A stretch of 64,000 nt of DNA, from positions 124,001 through 188,000 of the forward strand of contig CAZRCW010000001.1 of assembly GCA_964598725.1 (NCBI GenBank), in the 5' to 3' direction. The translations under genes and the position numbers were made by a program. Positions within the stretch are counted from its first letter, which is position 1. Each line of letters opens with the position of its first letter. The DNA comes from JAGOTP01 sp964598725 (lineage in GTDB: Bacteria > Patescibacteriota > Patescibacteriia > 2-12-FULL-60-25). The notes under the pieces were generated by a model, which searched no databases, was not told the DNA's origin, and saw only the letters and a program-made list of their open reading frames with translations. This document shows, piece after piece, positions 24,601-33,162 of the stretch.

Positions 24601-25097
24601 GACGTACCGGTGAGGCGTACGACTACGAGCCAACGGTTGGGTACATCTACATGTTGAAACTGAACCATATGGTGGAAGACAAGATTCACCAGCGTTCGAT
24701 TGGGCCATACTCGCTCATTACGCAGCAGCCACTTGGAGGTAAGGCGCAGTTCGGTGGTCAGCGCTTTGGAGAAATGGAAGTGTGGGCGCTTGAAGCGTAC
24801 GGTGCCGCGCACACCTTGCAGGAAATCCTTACGATCAAATCGGACGACGTTCCAGGCCGTTCCAAGGCGTACGAAGCGATCATCAAGGGTGAGCCAATTC
24901 AGAAGGTCAACGTTCCAGAGTCGTTCAACGTGTTGGTCCGTGAATTGAAGGGTCTTGGTCTCGATGTCGAACTTCTCAAAGACGGTAAGCGTCTCGAAGA
25001 AGCCACGCCTCGCCCTGAGCACTTCAAAGTTCGCGCTACCCTCTCGAACGATGAACCGAACGAAGATGAATGGGGCCCAGCACCAACTGACTTCTAA
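21639..25097 (+). CDS. rpoB: RNA polymerase beta subunit
   Basis: 1152 residues, shorter than in E. coli (1342) but within the range of compact bacteria. It forms the core polymerase with beta-prime, alpha and omega. Conserved blocks are present in order: RGTFIINGIERVIVSQL, the rifampicin-region segment SSQLSQFMDQTNPLSELEHK followed by RRLSAMGPGGLSRERAG, SPEGPNIGLI, the EDAIILSERL segment, KITPKGETDLSAEEKLLRAI, GRHGNKGVISKI, and the C-terminal clamp with SLITQQPLGGKAQFGGQRFG. The rifampicin-contact residues corresponding to E. coli D516, H526 and S531 are unchanged. rpoC follows after 20 nt, forming the usual operon. Confidence 0.98.
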   Translation: MIFRRQPSVDVERRYFTATRDAMALPDLIEVQKDSYRWFIQDGIRELVKEISPIKDFIGRDLELHLDDYFVDEPKFDEKTSMGKNVNYEAALRVKARLTNRRTGASKDQEVYLGDLPLMTERGTFIINGIERVIVSQLVRSAGAFFSAELVRGRKQYGAKIIPNRGAWLEFETDGNNVIWVKIDRKRKVAATSLLRAFGVGLDDDIRALFTDVDIHPLNRYIDSTLAKDAAKDEESGHVEVYKRIRPGDLATPDNARSLVQSMFFNFDRYDLGPVGRYKFNHRFGLQMEREQVVKEESRILTKDDLVLILKEIIRLNISQEESDDVDHLGNRRVRAVGELAQGRFRIGLARMERIVRDRMSTLDIDTLTPAKLINARPVIGAVREFFMSSQLSQFMDQTNPLSELEHKRRLSAMGPGGLSRERAGFDVRDVHRTHYGRICPITSPEGPNIGLIGHMSCYARINEYGFIETPYRKVRNWALNDGKDSIDEILRVDVNDGEGKLVGKAGTTVDKKLAEKLQKISIDKLPIHPTVTDEVVYLNAFAEERGTTAPATTPIGRDGKFTVERAPARKNGEPTIVDVAEIDYVDVSSKQILSIGTSLIPFVEHDDGHRALMGTNMQRQAVPCIKPDAPIVGTGVERRAAIDSGQALIAPDDGVVVSVSGNHVEFQSAGDGRIHRYDLMKFQRSNHSTCVNQRPVVMKGQKMYAGEVLVDGTSCQRGELALGQNLLCAFLSWDGYNYEDAIILSERLIHTDRFTSINIEHHVLDVRDTKLGLEVVTSDIPNVSEERLRNLDENGIVRIGAEVKSGDILVGKITPKGETDLSAEEKLLRAIFGEKARDVRDSSLRLEHGEHGKVVDVKIFSREAGDKLQPGVLKQIVVTVADLRKIQAGDKLAGRHGNKGVISKIVPVADMPFLEDGTPVDVILSPLGVVSRMNLGQILETHLGLAANALGYHVATPVFDGVPEAKIHEELEKAGFQGDGKVKVFDGRTGEAYDYEPTVGYIYMLKLNHMVEDKIHQRSIGPYSLITQQPLGGKAQFGGQRFGEMEVWALEAYGAAHTLQEILTIKSDDVPGRSKAYEAIIKGEPIQKVNVPESFNVLVRELKGLGLDVELLKDGKRLEEATPRPEHFKVRATLSNDEPNEDEWGPAPTDF

Positions 25098-25117
25098 CTC
25101 CTAGACCAACGATATTT

Positions 25118-28100
25118 ATGGCCTATTTCCAAACGGAAAACATCAAGTCGACCGACTTTGATGCCATCCGTCTCAAGCTCGCTTCCCCGGAAGTGATCCG
25201 CTCGTGGTCCTACGGAGAAGTCACCAAGCCAGAAACCATCAACTACCGTACACAGAAACCAGAGAAGAGTGGTCTCTTCGCCGAAGAAATCTTCGGCCCA
25301 TCCAAGGACTGGGAGTGTTACTGTGGCAAGTACAAAAAGATCCGTTACAAGGGCATCATCTGTGACAAGTGTGGAGTCGAAGTCACGCACTCGTTGGTTC
25401 GTCGCGAGCGCATGGGTCACATCGAGTTGACCGCTCCGGTCGCGCACATCTGGTTCCTCCGCAACACCCCGACCAAAATCGGTACGGTGCTTGACATGTC
25501 GCTCCCAGCGCTCGAAAAAGTCATCTACTTCACCGCGTTCATCGTGACGAGTGTGGATGATGCGATGCGTACTTCGACGCTTGAGCAGCTTGGAACGGAA
25601 TACAAGGGCAAGCGCAAGTCGATCGAATCCGAAATTGATCAGGAAATCACCCGCGCGAAAGCGCAGGTGTCTGAGAAAGGAAAGTCTGTCGACTTCCTCA
25701 CGGCTGAACTCGAAAAGATCCAGCAGAAGAAGACGGATCGTTTGAAGGAACTTGAAGTCGAGTTCATGACGGCCGACAAAGAGTTGAAGGAGCTCGCTCC
25801 ACTCACGATTTTGTCGGAAATGGAGTACCACGATCTTTCGCTTAAGTACGGACACTTGTTCGAAGCCAAGATCGGTGCCGAAGCCATCGACGAATTGCTC
25901 CGCACGATCGACCTTGATGCCACCATCAAGAGCTTGCAGGAAGAAATGGTCGACGCATCCGAAAACAAGCGCGATCGCATCATTCGTCGCTTGAAGTTGC
26001 TTAAGTCGCTGTTCGTGAACGGCATCGATCCATCCTGGATGATCATGAAGGTCATGCCGGTCATCCCACCGGACCTTCGTCCGATGGTTGCACTCGACGG
26101 TGGTCGCTTCGCCACGTCCGACTTGAACGACTTGTACCGCCGCGTCATCAACCGCAACAACCGCTTGAAGCGTTTGGAAGAGTTGAACGCGCCTGAAGTC
26201 ATCGTGCGTAACGAAAAGCGCATGTTGCAGGAAGCGGTCGACGCCTTCATCGACAACGGCGCCCGCCACTCGAAGACGGTCATCGCTGCGACTGGGAAGA
26301 AGCGTCAGCTCAAGTCGTTGGCGGATGTGCTTAAAGGCAAGCAGGGTCGCTTCCGTCAGAACTTGCTCGGTAAGCGTATCGACTACTCCGGACGTTCCGT
26401 CATTGTGGTCGGTCCAACGCTTGAACTCCACCAGTGTGGTCTGCCAAAGACGATGGCCTTGGAACTCTTCAAGCCATTCATCATTGCGCAGCTCATCAAG
26501 CGTGAAATCGTACACAACATTCGTTCCGCTAACCGCTACATCGAAGGAGATCATGCGGAAGTTTGGGACATTCTCGAAAAGATTGCCGAAGACGCCGTCG
26601 TTCTTCTCAACCGCGCTCCAACCTTGCACCGTCTCGGTATTCAGGGGTTCCAGCCAAAGTTGATCGAAGGCAAGGCAATTCAGGTTCACCCACTCGTCTG
26701 TCCAGCTTTCAACGCGGACTTCGATGGTGACCAGATGGCCGTCCACGTGCCACTGACCGAAGAAGCCCGTTGGGAAGCGAAGAACCTGATGTTGTCGGTG
26801 AAGAACTTGTTGAAGCCAGCTACAGGTGACCCAGTGGCCAACCCGGGTAAGGACATCTCGTGGGGTGCGTATTACATGACCACGATGCTTGAACCAGCCG
26901 ATGGCAAGATGAAGCTTGTTGCCTCTGCTGATCAGGCCGTCTACCTCTTCCAGTCTGGAAAGATCACGATTCGCGAGAAGATCAAGACGCGTTTGAAGCA
27001 GGGCGATGAACTGATGGAAACAACGGCCGGACGTATCATCTTGAACCGTTTGTTCCCGAAGGAAATCGGCTTCATCAACGAAGCGGTCGGAACCAAGAAA
27101 TTGGCCGAGATCGTTCGTAAGACAACCGAGCTCCGCGGGTTCGACCGTACCGCTCGTTTCTTGGACGAAGTGAAGGAGATGGGTTTCTACTACATCACCA
27201 AATCCGGGTTTAGCTACGGTATCGGTGACCTCCCGAACGTCAACAAGACCGAGATTATCGCGGAAGGGGATAAGAAAGCCCTCGAAATCGAAGATCAGTA
27301 TAAGGAAGGTTTGCTCACCAAGAAGGAGCGCTACCAGCAGATCATCAAGACCTGGTCGGATATGAAGGATAAGATCCAGAAGCTGAGCAAAGAGTCGCTC
27401 AACAAGACGGGTCCGGTTGCTTCTATGATTGACTCTGGGGCTCGTGGATCTCCGGGTCAGTTGACTCAGGTCGTCGGTATGAAAGGTCTCGTGAGTAACC
27501 CAAAGGGTGAACTGATCGAGTTGCCAATCAAATCGTCGTTCCGCGAGGGTCTCGACGTGCTCGAGTACTTTATCTCGACCCACGGTACACGTAAGGGTTT
27601 GACCGATACGGCTTTGAAGACCGCCAACGCTGGGTACCTCACCCGCCGTTTGGTTGACGTGGCTCAAGACATCATCATCACCCAGGAAGACTGTGGTGAT
27701 ACCGATGGTGCGCTCATCACGCACGCTGAGTGTGAAGAAATCGGTGAACCATTGCAGACGCGTTTGCTCGGCCGTTTCCCACTCGAAGACATCAAGGATG
27801 CGGAAACTGGCAAAGTGTTGGTCAAGAAAGACACGCTCATCACCGAAGAAACGGTTCGTTCGCTTCAGAAATCGAAGATCGATCAGGCCAAGTTGCGCTC
27901 GGTGCTTACCTGTAAGCTCCGCCGTGGCTTGTGTCAGAAGTGTTACGGCTACGACCTCGCCTTCAACCAGTTAGTTCGTATGGGCACAGCGGTGGGTATC
28001 ATGGCGGCCCAGTCCATTGGTGAACCGGGTACACAGCTGACCATGCGTACCTTCCACATGGGAGGTGCGGCCGGTTCCGACATTACGCAAGGTTTGCCAC

Positions 28101-29047
28101 GTGTCGAAGAACTCTTCGAAGCGCGCTCACCAAAGCATAAGGCGATGTTGGCGGAAGTTGCGGGTAAGGTGAAACTCGTCGTCGGCGAACGTCGCACGCT
28201 CCAGACCATCACCGGTCAGAAGTTGGTCGACACCGCCTCCGGTCAGAAGACGATCGAAATTCACTTCAACCAGGTTCAAGAAATGGAATTCGCCTTCACC
28301 AAGAAAGATACGGTGAAAGTCGAAGATGGTAAGAAGGTGAAGGAAGGACAGATGTTGATCGTCCGCGGCGAAAAGGGCGAAGACGCGATGGCGCCAGCTG
28401 CCGGTACGGTCACCGTCACCAAGAACCGCGTGAAGCTTGTCTACGAAGCCGACGCAACGGCTGAGTACGAGATTCCATCGGGCTACAGCATCAAGGTGAA
28501 AGATGGACAGGAGGTCCAGATGGGCGATCAGCTCACGGATGGCCAGTTCGATCTTCAAGACTTGTTCCGCTTGCGCGATCGTGACTCGGTGATGTCCTAC
28601 TTGCTGCGCGAAGTCCTCTCGGTCTACGCGTCTCAAGGTCAGAAGCTCAACGCCAAGCACATCGAAGTCATCATTCGTCAGATGTTCTCCCGCGTGTACG
28701 TCCGCGATGCCGGAGATACCGACCTGTTGCCAGGTCAGGTAGTCGAACGCACCCGTGCCGACGCTGAGAACGAGCGCGTCGTGAAAGCGAAGGGAACGCC
28801 AGCCATCATGGCTCCGCTCTTCATGGGTATCACGAAAGTCGCGCTTTCGACCGAATCGTTCTTGTCCGCTGCCTCCTTCATGGAAACAGCGCGCGTGCTC
28901 ATCAATGCCGCGATCACAGGTAAGCTCGATCGTCTCGAAGGTCTGAAGGAAAACGTCATCATCGGTCGTCTCACCCCAGCTGGTACCGGTTTCATGACCG
29001 GTGACTCGCTCGCGGTGCGCCTCGATACCGAGATGGACAAGAGCTAA
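25118..29047 (+). CDS. rpoC: RNA polymerase beta-prime subunit
   Basis: 1309 residues. The N-terminal zinc ribbon is present (CYCGKYKKIRYKGIICDKCG). A coiled-coil-rich insertion of charged helices (about residues 155-260) follows. The catalytic loop NADFDGDQMAVHVPL carries the three magnesium-binding aspartates. The bridge and trigger regions (SGARGSPGQLTQVVGMKGLV; FFISTHG-like DVLEYFISTHGTRKGLTDTA) and a second zinc site (CGDTDG, CKLRRGLCQKCYG) are intact. The terminal AAQSIGEPGTQLTMRTFHMG segment is canonical. It is co-transcribed with rpoB and ends at a strong terminator. Confidence 0.98.
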   Translation: MAYFQTENIKSTDFDAIRLKLASPEVIRSWSYGEVTKPETINYRTQKPEKSGLFAEEIFGPSKDWECYCGKYKKIRYKGIICDKCGVEVTHSLVRRERMGHIELTAPVAHIWFLRNTPTKIGTVLDMSLPALEKVIYFTAFIVTSVDDAMRTSTLEQLGTEYKGKRKSIESEIDQEITRAKAQVSEKGKSVDFLTAELEKIQQKKTDRLKELEVEFMTADKELKELAPLTILSEMEYHDLSLKYGHLFEAKIGAEAIDELLRTIDLDATIKSLQEEMVDASENKRDRIIRRLKLLKSLFVNGIDPSWMIMKVMPVIPPDLRPMVALDGGRFATSDLNDLYRRVINRNNRLKRLEELNAPEVIVRNEKRMLQEAVDAFIDNGARHSKTVIAATGKKRQLKSLADVLKGKQGRFRQNLLGKRIDYSGRSVIVVGPTLELHQCGLPKTMALELFKPFIIAQLIKREIVHNIRSANRYIEGDHAEVWDILEKIAEDAVVLLNRAPTLHRLGIQGFQPKLIEGKAIQVHPLVCPAFNADFDGDQMAVHVPLTEEARWEAKNLMLSVKNLLKPATGDPVANPGKDISWGAYYMTTMLEPADGKMKLVASADQAVYLFQSGKITIREKIKTRLKQGDELMETTAGRIILNRLFPKEIGFINEAVGTKKLAEIVRKTTELRGFDRTARFLDEVKEMGFYYITKSGFSYGIGDLPNVNKTEIIAEGDKKALEIEDQYKEGLLTKKERYQQIIKTWSDMKDKIQKLSKESLNKTGPVASMIDSGARGSPGQLTQVVGMKGLVSNPKGELIELPIKSSFREGLDVLEYFISTHGTRKGLTDTALKTANAGYLTRRLVDVAQDIIITQEDCGDTDGALITHAECEEIGEPLQTRLLGRFPLEDIKDAETGKVLVKKDTLITEETVRSLQKSKIDQAKLRSVLTCKLRRGLCQKCYGYDLAFNQLVRMGTAVGIMAAQSIGEPGTQLTMRTFHMGGAAGSDITQGLPRVEELFEARSPKHKAMLAEVAGKVKLVVGERRTLQTITGQKLVDTASGQKTIEIHFNQVQEMEFAFTKKDTVKVEDGKKVKEGQMLIVRGEKGEDAMAPAAGTVTVTKNRVKLVYEADATAEYEIPSGYSIKVKDGQEVQMGDQLTDGQFDLQDLFRLRDRDSVMSYLLREVLSVYASQGQKLNAKHIEVIIRQMFSRVYVRDAGDTDLLPGQVVERTRADAENERVVKAKGTPAIMAPLFMGITKVALSTESFLSAASFMETARVLINAAITGKLDRLEGLKENVIIGRLTPAGTGFMTGDSLAVRLDTEMDKS

Positions 29048-29066
29048 GAGAAAAGAATAGCTGCAC

Positions 29067-29103
29067 AAATCCCCCAGGTACCACGACGGTGCCTGGGGGA
29101 TTT
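29067..29103 (+). terminator. rpoBC terminator
   Basis: A perfect 12-bp stem AAATCCCCCAGG (29067-29078) / CCTGGGGGATTT (29092-29103). Confidence 0.85.
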
Positions 29104-29105
29104 GC

Positions 29106-29111
29106 TATACT
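29106..29111 (+). promoter_or_regulatory. -10 box of the gene at 29122
   Basis: TATACT directly follows the rpoC terminator and ends 10 nt before the ATG, implying a nearly leaderless mRNA. Confidence 0.55.
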
Positions 29112-29121
29112 CCGTTCATCT

Positions 29122-30432
29122 ATGTCGTCGTTCTTTGGAAAATCGCAAGGAGAGATGCCGGGCTCAGCTCGTGAGCCGGTCCAGTCGGATCAGCTTGCAC
29201 GTGGTCCGCGTCGTCCGGAGTCGCAAAAGGGGATACTAGCGATGGCTTTTGCGGCCGCCGCGCTGGCCTGTGCCGGAAAAGCATCGGCGCAAGAGCTGTC
29301 TCGCGATACGATTCGCGAACAAGTAGTGCGTACGAATCTGGGGGCAACACCTGATACTCCGAGACTGAATGCGGGAGAGGCACTTCGTATGTCGGTACGC
29401 GTCACAACACTGACGGAACGTATGCAGAATCTGGATGCGGCCACAATCGACACAATCGCTCGATCGATTGCTGCCGTGCGTGGTGGAGATCAGTTTTCCG
29501 CTTTCTCAGTAGATCTCCGTCGGTTAAATGGGGCACGTCAGATAGGAAATACCTACGCACGCGGGGAAGCAAGCCTGGTACCCCTCCAGACACCTGAAGC
29601 TGTTCTACGAACAAGAGCAAGCACCTCTCCGGAGGTCTCTTCCCTACAGGATGCAGATAGAGCATTTACCGCTGCCTTGAACGCTCCGCCGGGTCTTGAT
29701 CGTTCACGACGAGCCTTTATCTTGCCAGAAGCGATGTTGAATTTACTGAATGAGCGTCAAGTAAATGTGGATCAAACACGTGAAGTCCTTCGTTCGGGCT
29801 TATTTGCCGCGCCTATGGAAACATACCGTTCGGTATTGGTAGAGCGACCAAATGCACAAGTGGACTTACGCTCTTCTTTCAACGAGAATGAACTCCGGGT
29901 ATTCGCGAGTTATGTCGACCATCTTCGAGAGACGCGTTATTGGTCGGAGGAGCCAGAAGAAGGTCTACAGCGAAATAAGGATGCGGGTGAGCCATTATCC
30001 GCCCTAACAGGCGAGGCGATTCTGAGAGGTCAAATTCCGTTGTCGTATGCTCTTCGGTTATATGCGAGCGGCGAAGCGGTAGGTCAGTTCTCGCGTTGGG
30101 ATGGAATGCGTTGGGCGATGAATTCGAACACGAACGCCGAAGAGCTTCAGACGCATTCAGCTCAAATCAATGTAGCGCTGTGTTTAAAACTAGCAAGATC
30201 CATGGCAGAATTCGTTCTTCGTCATCCTGGATTCTCGGGGCAGGCCGAGGCCGCTTATCAGGCTTCCGCGGCTCGACCTGTTCCGGTCGATGAAGCGCTC
30301 CCACCGGCGCGTCATCACGGACATGATGCCGATCGAGAACACCGCCCACATCACGGGGTTGGGCATCATGAGCAGCATGAACGGCATGGACAAAGCGCCC
30401 ACGGCCGACGCCACCACGGAGGAAATGGCTGA
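29122..30432 (+). CDS. Exported protein with His-rich C-terminal tail
   Basis: A 436-residue protein of unknown family. Residues about 35-57 form a hydrophobic segment ending in ASA-Q, a probable signal peptide with AxA cleavage. The body is predicted mainly helical. The last 40 residues are extraordinarily rich in histidine (PPARHHGHDADREHRPHHGV, then HHEQHERHGQ and RRHHGG), suggesting metal binding or pH-dependent behaviour at the cell surface. The ATG at 29122 was chosen because a -10 box ends 10 nt before it; the open frame upstream lies in the rpoC terminator. Confidence 0.7.
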   Translation: MSSFFGKSQGEMPGSAREPVQSDQLARGPRRPESQKGILAMAFAAAALACAGKASAQELSRDTIREQVVRTNLGATPDTPRLNAGEALRMSVRVTTLTERMQNLDAATIDTIARSIAAVRGGDQFSAFSVDLRRLNGARQIGNTYARGEASLVPLQTPEAVLRTRASTSPEVSSLQDADRAFTAALNAPPGLDRSRRAFILPEAMLNLLNERQVNVDQTREVLRSGLFAAPMETYRSVLVERPNAQVDLRSSFNENELRVFASYVDHLRETRYWSEEPEEGLQRNKDAGEPLSALTGEAILRGQIPLSYALRLYASGEAVGQFSRWDGMRWAMNSNTNAEELQTHSAQINVALCLKLARSMAEFVLRHPGFSGQAEAAYQASAARPVPVDEALPPARHHGHDADREHRPHHGVGHHEQHERHGQSAHGRRHHGGNG

Positions 30433-30462
30433 TCGAATGTGTGCAAAATAGGCAGTAATGAG

Positions 30463-30487
30463 AAGAGACCAGGCCGGTCTCTTTTTT
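30463..30487 (+). terminator. Terminator of the His-tail gene
   Basis: AGAGACC / GGTCTCT with a 5-nt loop and a T6 run. Confidence 0.85.
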
Positions 30488-30555
30488 GTCTTCCCTTGCC
30501 CCCAGCGAACGCATGAACTAGTCTGTACTCATTCAATTTCCTCTTATTTTCTCCT

Positions 30556-31671
30556 ATGTCTACACAAAATAGATTTGGTTGGGCACGAAATGTGTTCATG
30601 GCCGTGCTGGTGGTTGGAGGAGTCATGGTGACACGGTCTCAGGTTTTAGCGGCTGAAGAAACAACCACGACCGAAGCGGTTCCTGTTTTAGTCAGCGCTA
30701 CATCGTCAGACTTGGTCTTGCCGGTTCAGTCGGCGCGCGTCATGCCAGAAGAACGTTTTCAGCTGACGCTTCAAGCCATGGGTGGTGTTGCTCCGTACCG
30801 TTGGACGATCGCCCCACAGAGCCTCCCGATGAACGTGTATTTTGATGGTGCTACAAACTTGCTCTGGGGAGCCCCACTCCGATCCGGTCAGTTCAGCTTT
30901 CCGATTACGGTGACCGATGCGAACGGACAAACGTTGACCAAAGATTTCACCTTGAACGTTGGTGCAGAGACACCCGTGGTCGCCACTTCGACAACGGTGA
31001 ACAATCTCACCGTTACCACCACCGATCCGATCATCGAACCAATCTTCATCGACTTAGATCATTTGACCGATGCCGACCTCCAGTTGATCTGGGATATCTT
31101 CGGGGATGATCAGCCGCTGATTCATATTGGGACTGACGCGCCAACGAACCTGTTGAAGGCGAGCATCGCCCAGATGCGCATCAAGCCAAATGGGTTATAC
31201 CGAGTCGAAGGAGGAACGCCTTCGACGGTGAATGAAGGTCACAAGTACTCCGGTGTCTATTACGTCGATCCAAACGGCCGCCGCCATGCGTTCACAACTG
31301 AAAGCGCCTTTACATCTTGGTACGCTACGACGACCGATTCTAAGATCGAAGCGGTTCCAGATTGGAAGCTCTCGAACATCCCACTCAGCAAGAATGTAAC
31401 TTTCCGCCCTGGCTCGGTCGTGCGCTTAGAAGGAACACAGGAGTTCTACGGCGTATTGCCACAACGGACGCTGAAGAAGTTCGCCGACGAAGCGACCTAC
31501 CAGCGTTTGGCGAGCAATCTCAAACTTGATCCAATGGCTATCACGCCTGTACTTCCGCTCGCTCAAGTGGCTGACTATCAATTCGACGCGATGACAATCA
31601 AATCGCTCAGCGACTTACCAATAATCGCCCAGATACCAACCTTCCCAGGCCAGGAAATGGTTCAGGAATAA
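30556..31671 (+). CDS. Secreted protein with Ig-like (putative He_PIG/cadherin-like) domain
   Basis: A 371-residue exported protein. The N-terminal 33 residues look like a signal peptide (WARNVFMAVLVVGGVMV ... LAAEE). Residues about 55-135 match the Ig-like fold called dystroglycan-type or He_PIG: PYRWTIAPQSLPMNVYFDGA, LLWGAPLRSGQFSFPITVTD, ANGQTLTKDFTLNV. A Thr/Val-rich linker follows, and then an unassigned C-terminal region (about 190-371) with YRVEGGTPSTVNEGHKYSGV and KKFADEATYQRLA. This second half resembles surface proteins of small-genome bacteria in style but I cannot name a family. Monocistronic. Confidence 0.72.
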   Translation: MSTQNRFGWARNVFMAVLVVGGVMVTRSQVLAAEETTTTEAVPVLVSATSSDLVLPVQSARVMPEERFQLTLQAMGGVAPYRWTIAPQSLPMNVYFDGATNLLWGAPLRSGQFSFPITVTDANGQTLTKDFTLNVGAETPVVATSTTVNNLTVTTTDPIIEPIFIDLDHLTDADLQLIWDIFGDDQPLIHIGTDAPTNLLKASIAQMRIKPNGLYRVEGGTPSTVNEGHKYSGVYYVDPNGRRHAFTTESAFTSWYATTTDSKIEAVPDWKLSNIPLSKNVTFRPGSVVRLEGTQEFYGVLPQRTLKKFADEATYQRLASNLKLDPMAITPVLPLAQVADYQFDAMTIKSLSDLPIIAQIPTFPGQEMVQE

Positions 31672-31683
31672 ACCGAAAAACAT

Positions 31684-31716
31684 AAAATCCACACCGAACG
31701 GTGTGGATTTTAGTTT
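31684..31716 (+). terminator. Terminator of the Ig-like protein gene
   Basis: A perfect 12-bp stem AAAATCCACACC / GGTGTGGATTTT with a GAAC loop. Confidence 0.85.
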
Positions 31717-31752
31717 CCCTTTTCTGAAGCCGTTGGGTAAGCTCTTCCTCGT

Positions 31753-32475
31753 ATGTCCCGTCATTCCAAATGGCACAAAGTCCGTCAGTTCAAAGGCGCC
31801 ATCGATGCCAAACGTTCGGCGTCGTTTACGAAGCTCGCCCGTGAAATCACAGTAGCAGCCCGTGAAAAAGGGGCTGATCCAGAAATGAACGCGGGTTTAC
31901 GCGCGGCGATCGAGCGTGCGCGTGCGGCATCGCTTCCGAAAGATAATATCGAACGCGCCATTCAAAAAGGCGTTGGGGGAGCGGGGGAGGGTCAGATCGA
32001 TTCACTCACCTATGAGGCTTATGCCCCTGGGGGAACAGCTCTGATCATTGAGTGTCTCACCGACAGCCGGAATCGCACAGCGAATGATGTGAAACATCTG
32101 CTTTCAAAGAACGGGGGAACGCTCGCCATGGCGGGAGCCGTGACGTATCTCTTTGATCGCGTGGGTGTTGTACGTTTCTCTACGAAGATCTCGTCAGCAG
32201 TCAGAGATGAACAAGAGCTCACGCTTATCGACGCCGGTGCTTCGGATGTTCTTGACCAAGAAGAGGGAACTGAGGTTCGTTCTGCGCCGAACGATTTAGC
32301 TCAAGTTGCGCAGGCAGTTATGAAACTTGGTTACAAAGCGGATGTCGTTGAAATGGAATGGATTCCAAAGACACTCATCGAAACAGATGAGGCGACCGGC
32401 ACGGCTGTCGCGGAACTGATTGAGCTGCTTGAAGAACACGATGATGTGAGCCGTGTTTACAGCAACCTGGCCTAA
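31753..32475 (+). CDS. yebC: YebC/PmpR-family protein
   Basis: 240 residues, full length for the family. It begins SRHSKWHKVRQFKGAIDAKR, close to the canonical AGHSKWxNIxxRK motif, and continues KLAREITVAAREKGADPEMN and AIERARAASLPKDNIERAIQ. The three-domain YebC architecture with a central EAYAPGGTALIIECLTDSRN segment is clear. Family members act as DNA-binding regulators and, as shown for some, as ribosome-associated factors that help with difficult peptide bonds. It starts a short plus-strand run with the next gene (2-nt gap) and ruvC, a neighbourhood often seen for yebC. Confidence 0.95.
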   Translation: MSRHSKWHKVRQFKGAIDAKRSASFTKLAREITVAAREKGADPEMNAGLRAAIERARAASLPKDNIERAIQKGVGGAGEGQIDSLTYEAYAPGGTALIIECLTDSRNRTANDVKHLLSKNGGTLAMAGAVTYLFDRVGVVRFSTKISSAVRDEQELTLIDAGASDVLDQEEGTEVRSAPNDLAQVAQAVMKLGYKADVVEMEWIPKTLIETDEATGTAVAELIELLEEHDDVSRVYSNLA

Positions 32476-32477
32476 CT

Positions 32478-33122
32478 ATGAAGCGTGAGCGTTCATCTGT
32501 TGAGAAGTTATTTCCACTCGTCCTCGATTCAGCCGAAGTTCTTGAACGCTGGGTGGCACGTGAAGGCGACCGGTACGTCTCTTTATTAGTCGAGCGTGGA
32601 TTTATACGAGCAGAAGACAGAGAGAATCCAGTCATCGTTCAGGCGGCGACGAAAGAGTGGCGTAAGACCTATGTCAGCGATCTTAGCTTTGAAACACGTA
32701 CCTGGAATCGCGAACAGATTCGCGATCTTGCACAAGTGTTCAGCTGGCGTTTAGGTGGCTGGAAAGGCTGGCTTCCGTATCGTCCACAGGGAAAATTATT
32801 TACAACGTTTGGAGACGTTATTGAAGTGTTTGATGCTCACAAAGAGGGACTACCAGAACAGCATCGAACGCTCATCCCTACAATTGCGAATGCAATTACC
32901 GGCACGCTTGAAACCAAAGATCTCTTTTTATTTCGTTCAGGTGGTGAGCTTGCTGCCTTGGATGGGACGCATACGTTGGTTGGTTTGGCCTATGCCTTAA
33001 AGCATGGATCACCGATTCCAGATGAGCTGAATATGTACGTTGCCGAGCTGGGAGTCGATGAGCGAGATGTGTTTGATCGGTTCTGCGTTGCACGGCCGGT
33101 TGTGTATGGGTCATACAGCTAA
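32478..33122 (+). CDS. Hypothetical protein between yebC and ruvC
   Basis: A 214-residue soluble protein, no family recognised with confidence. It starts 2 nt after yebC, so it is co-transcribed. The N-terminal half is helical and charged. A segment DLFLFRSGGELAALDGTHTL vaguely recalls the ParB/sulfiredoxin D-G-x-H motif, but the surrounding fold is not clear and I would not assign it. Ordinary codon use and operon position argue that it is a real, lineage-specific gene. It could serve recombination or translation quality control like its neighbours, but that is only context. Confidence 0.8.
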   Translation: MKRERSSVEKLFPLVLDSAEVLERWVAREGDRYVSLLVERGFIRAEDRENPVIVQAATKEWRKTYVSDLSFETRTWNREQIRDLAQVFSWRLGGWKGWLPYRPQGKLFTTFGDVIEVFDAHKEGLPEQHRTLIPTIANAITGTLETKDLFLFRSGGELAALDGTHTLVGLAYALKHGSPIPDELNMYVAELGVDERDVFDRFCVARPVVYGSYS

Positions 33123-33147
33123 GCATCAGGCACACCCTTCATCTGTC

Positions 33148-33156
33148 TGCTAGACT
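33148..33156 (+). promoter_or_regulatory. Extended -10 box of ruvC
   Basis: TGC-TAGACT ends 6 nt before the ATG, so transcription would begin at or next to the start codon (leaderless). Confidence 0.5.
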
Positions 33157-33162
33157 TCCCTT

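Noticed and set aside
25094..27724. Long 876-codon minus-strand open frame opposite rpoC
   Set aside because: It is the mirror of a strongly conserved rpoC reading frame with biased codons, has no homologue-like motifs and no promoter; an antisense shadow.
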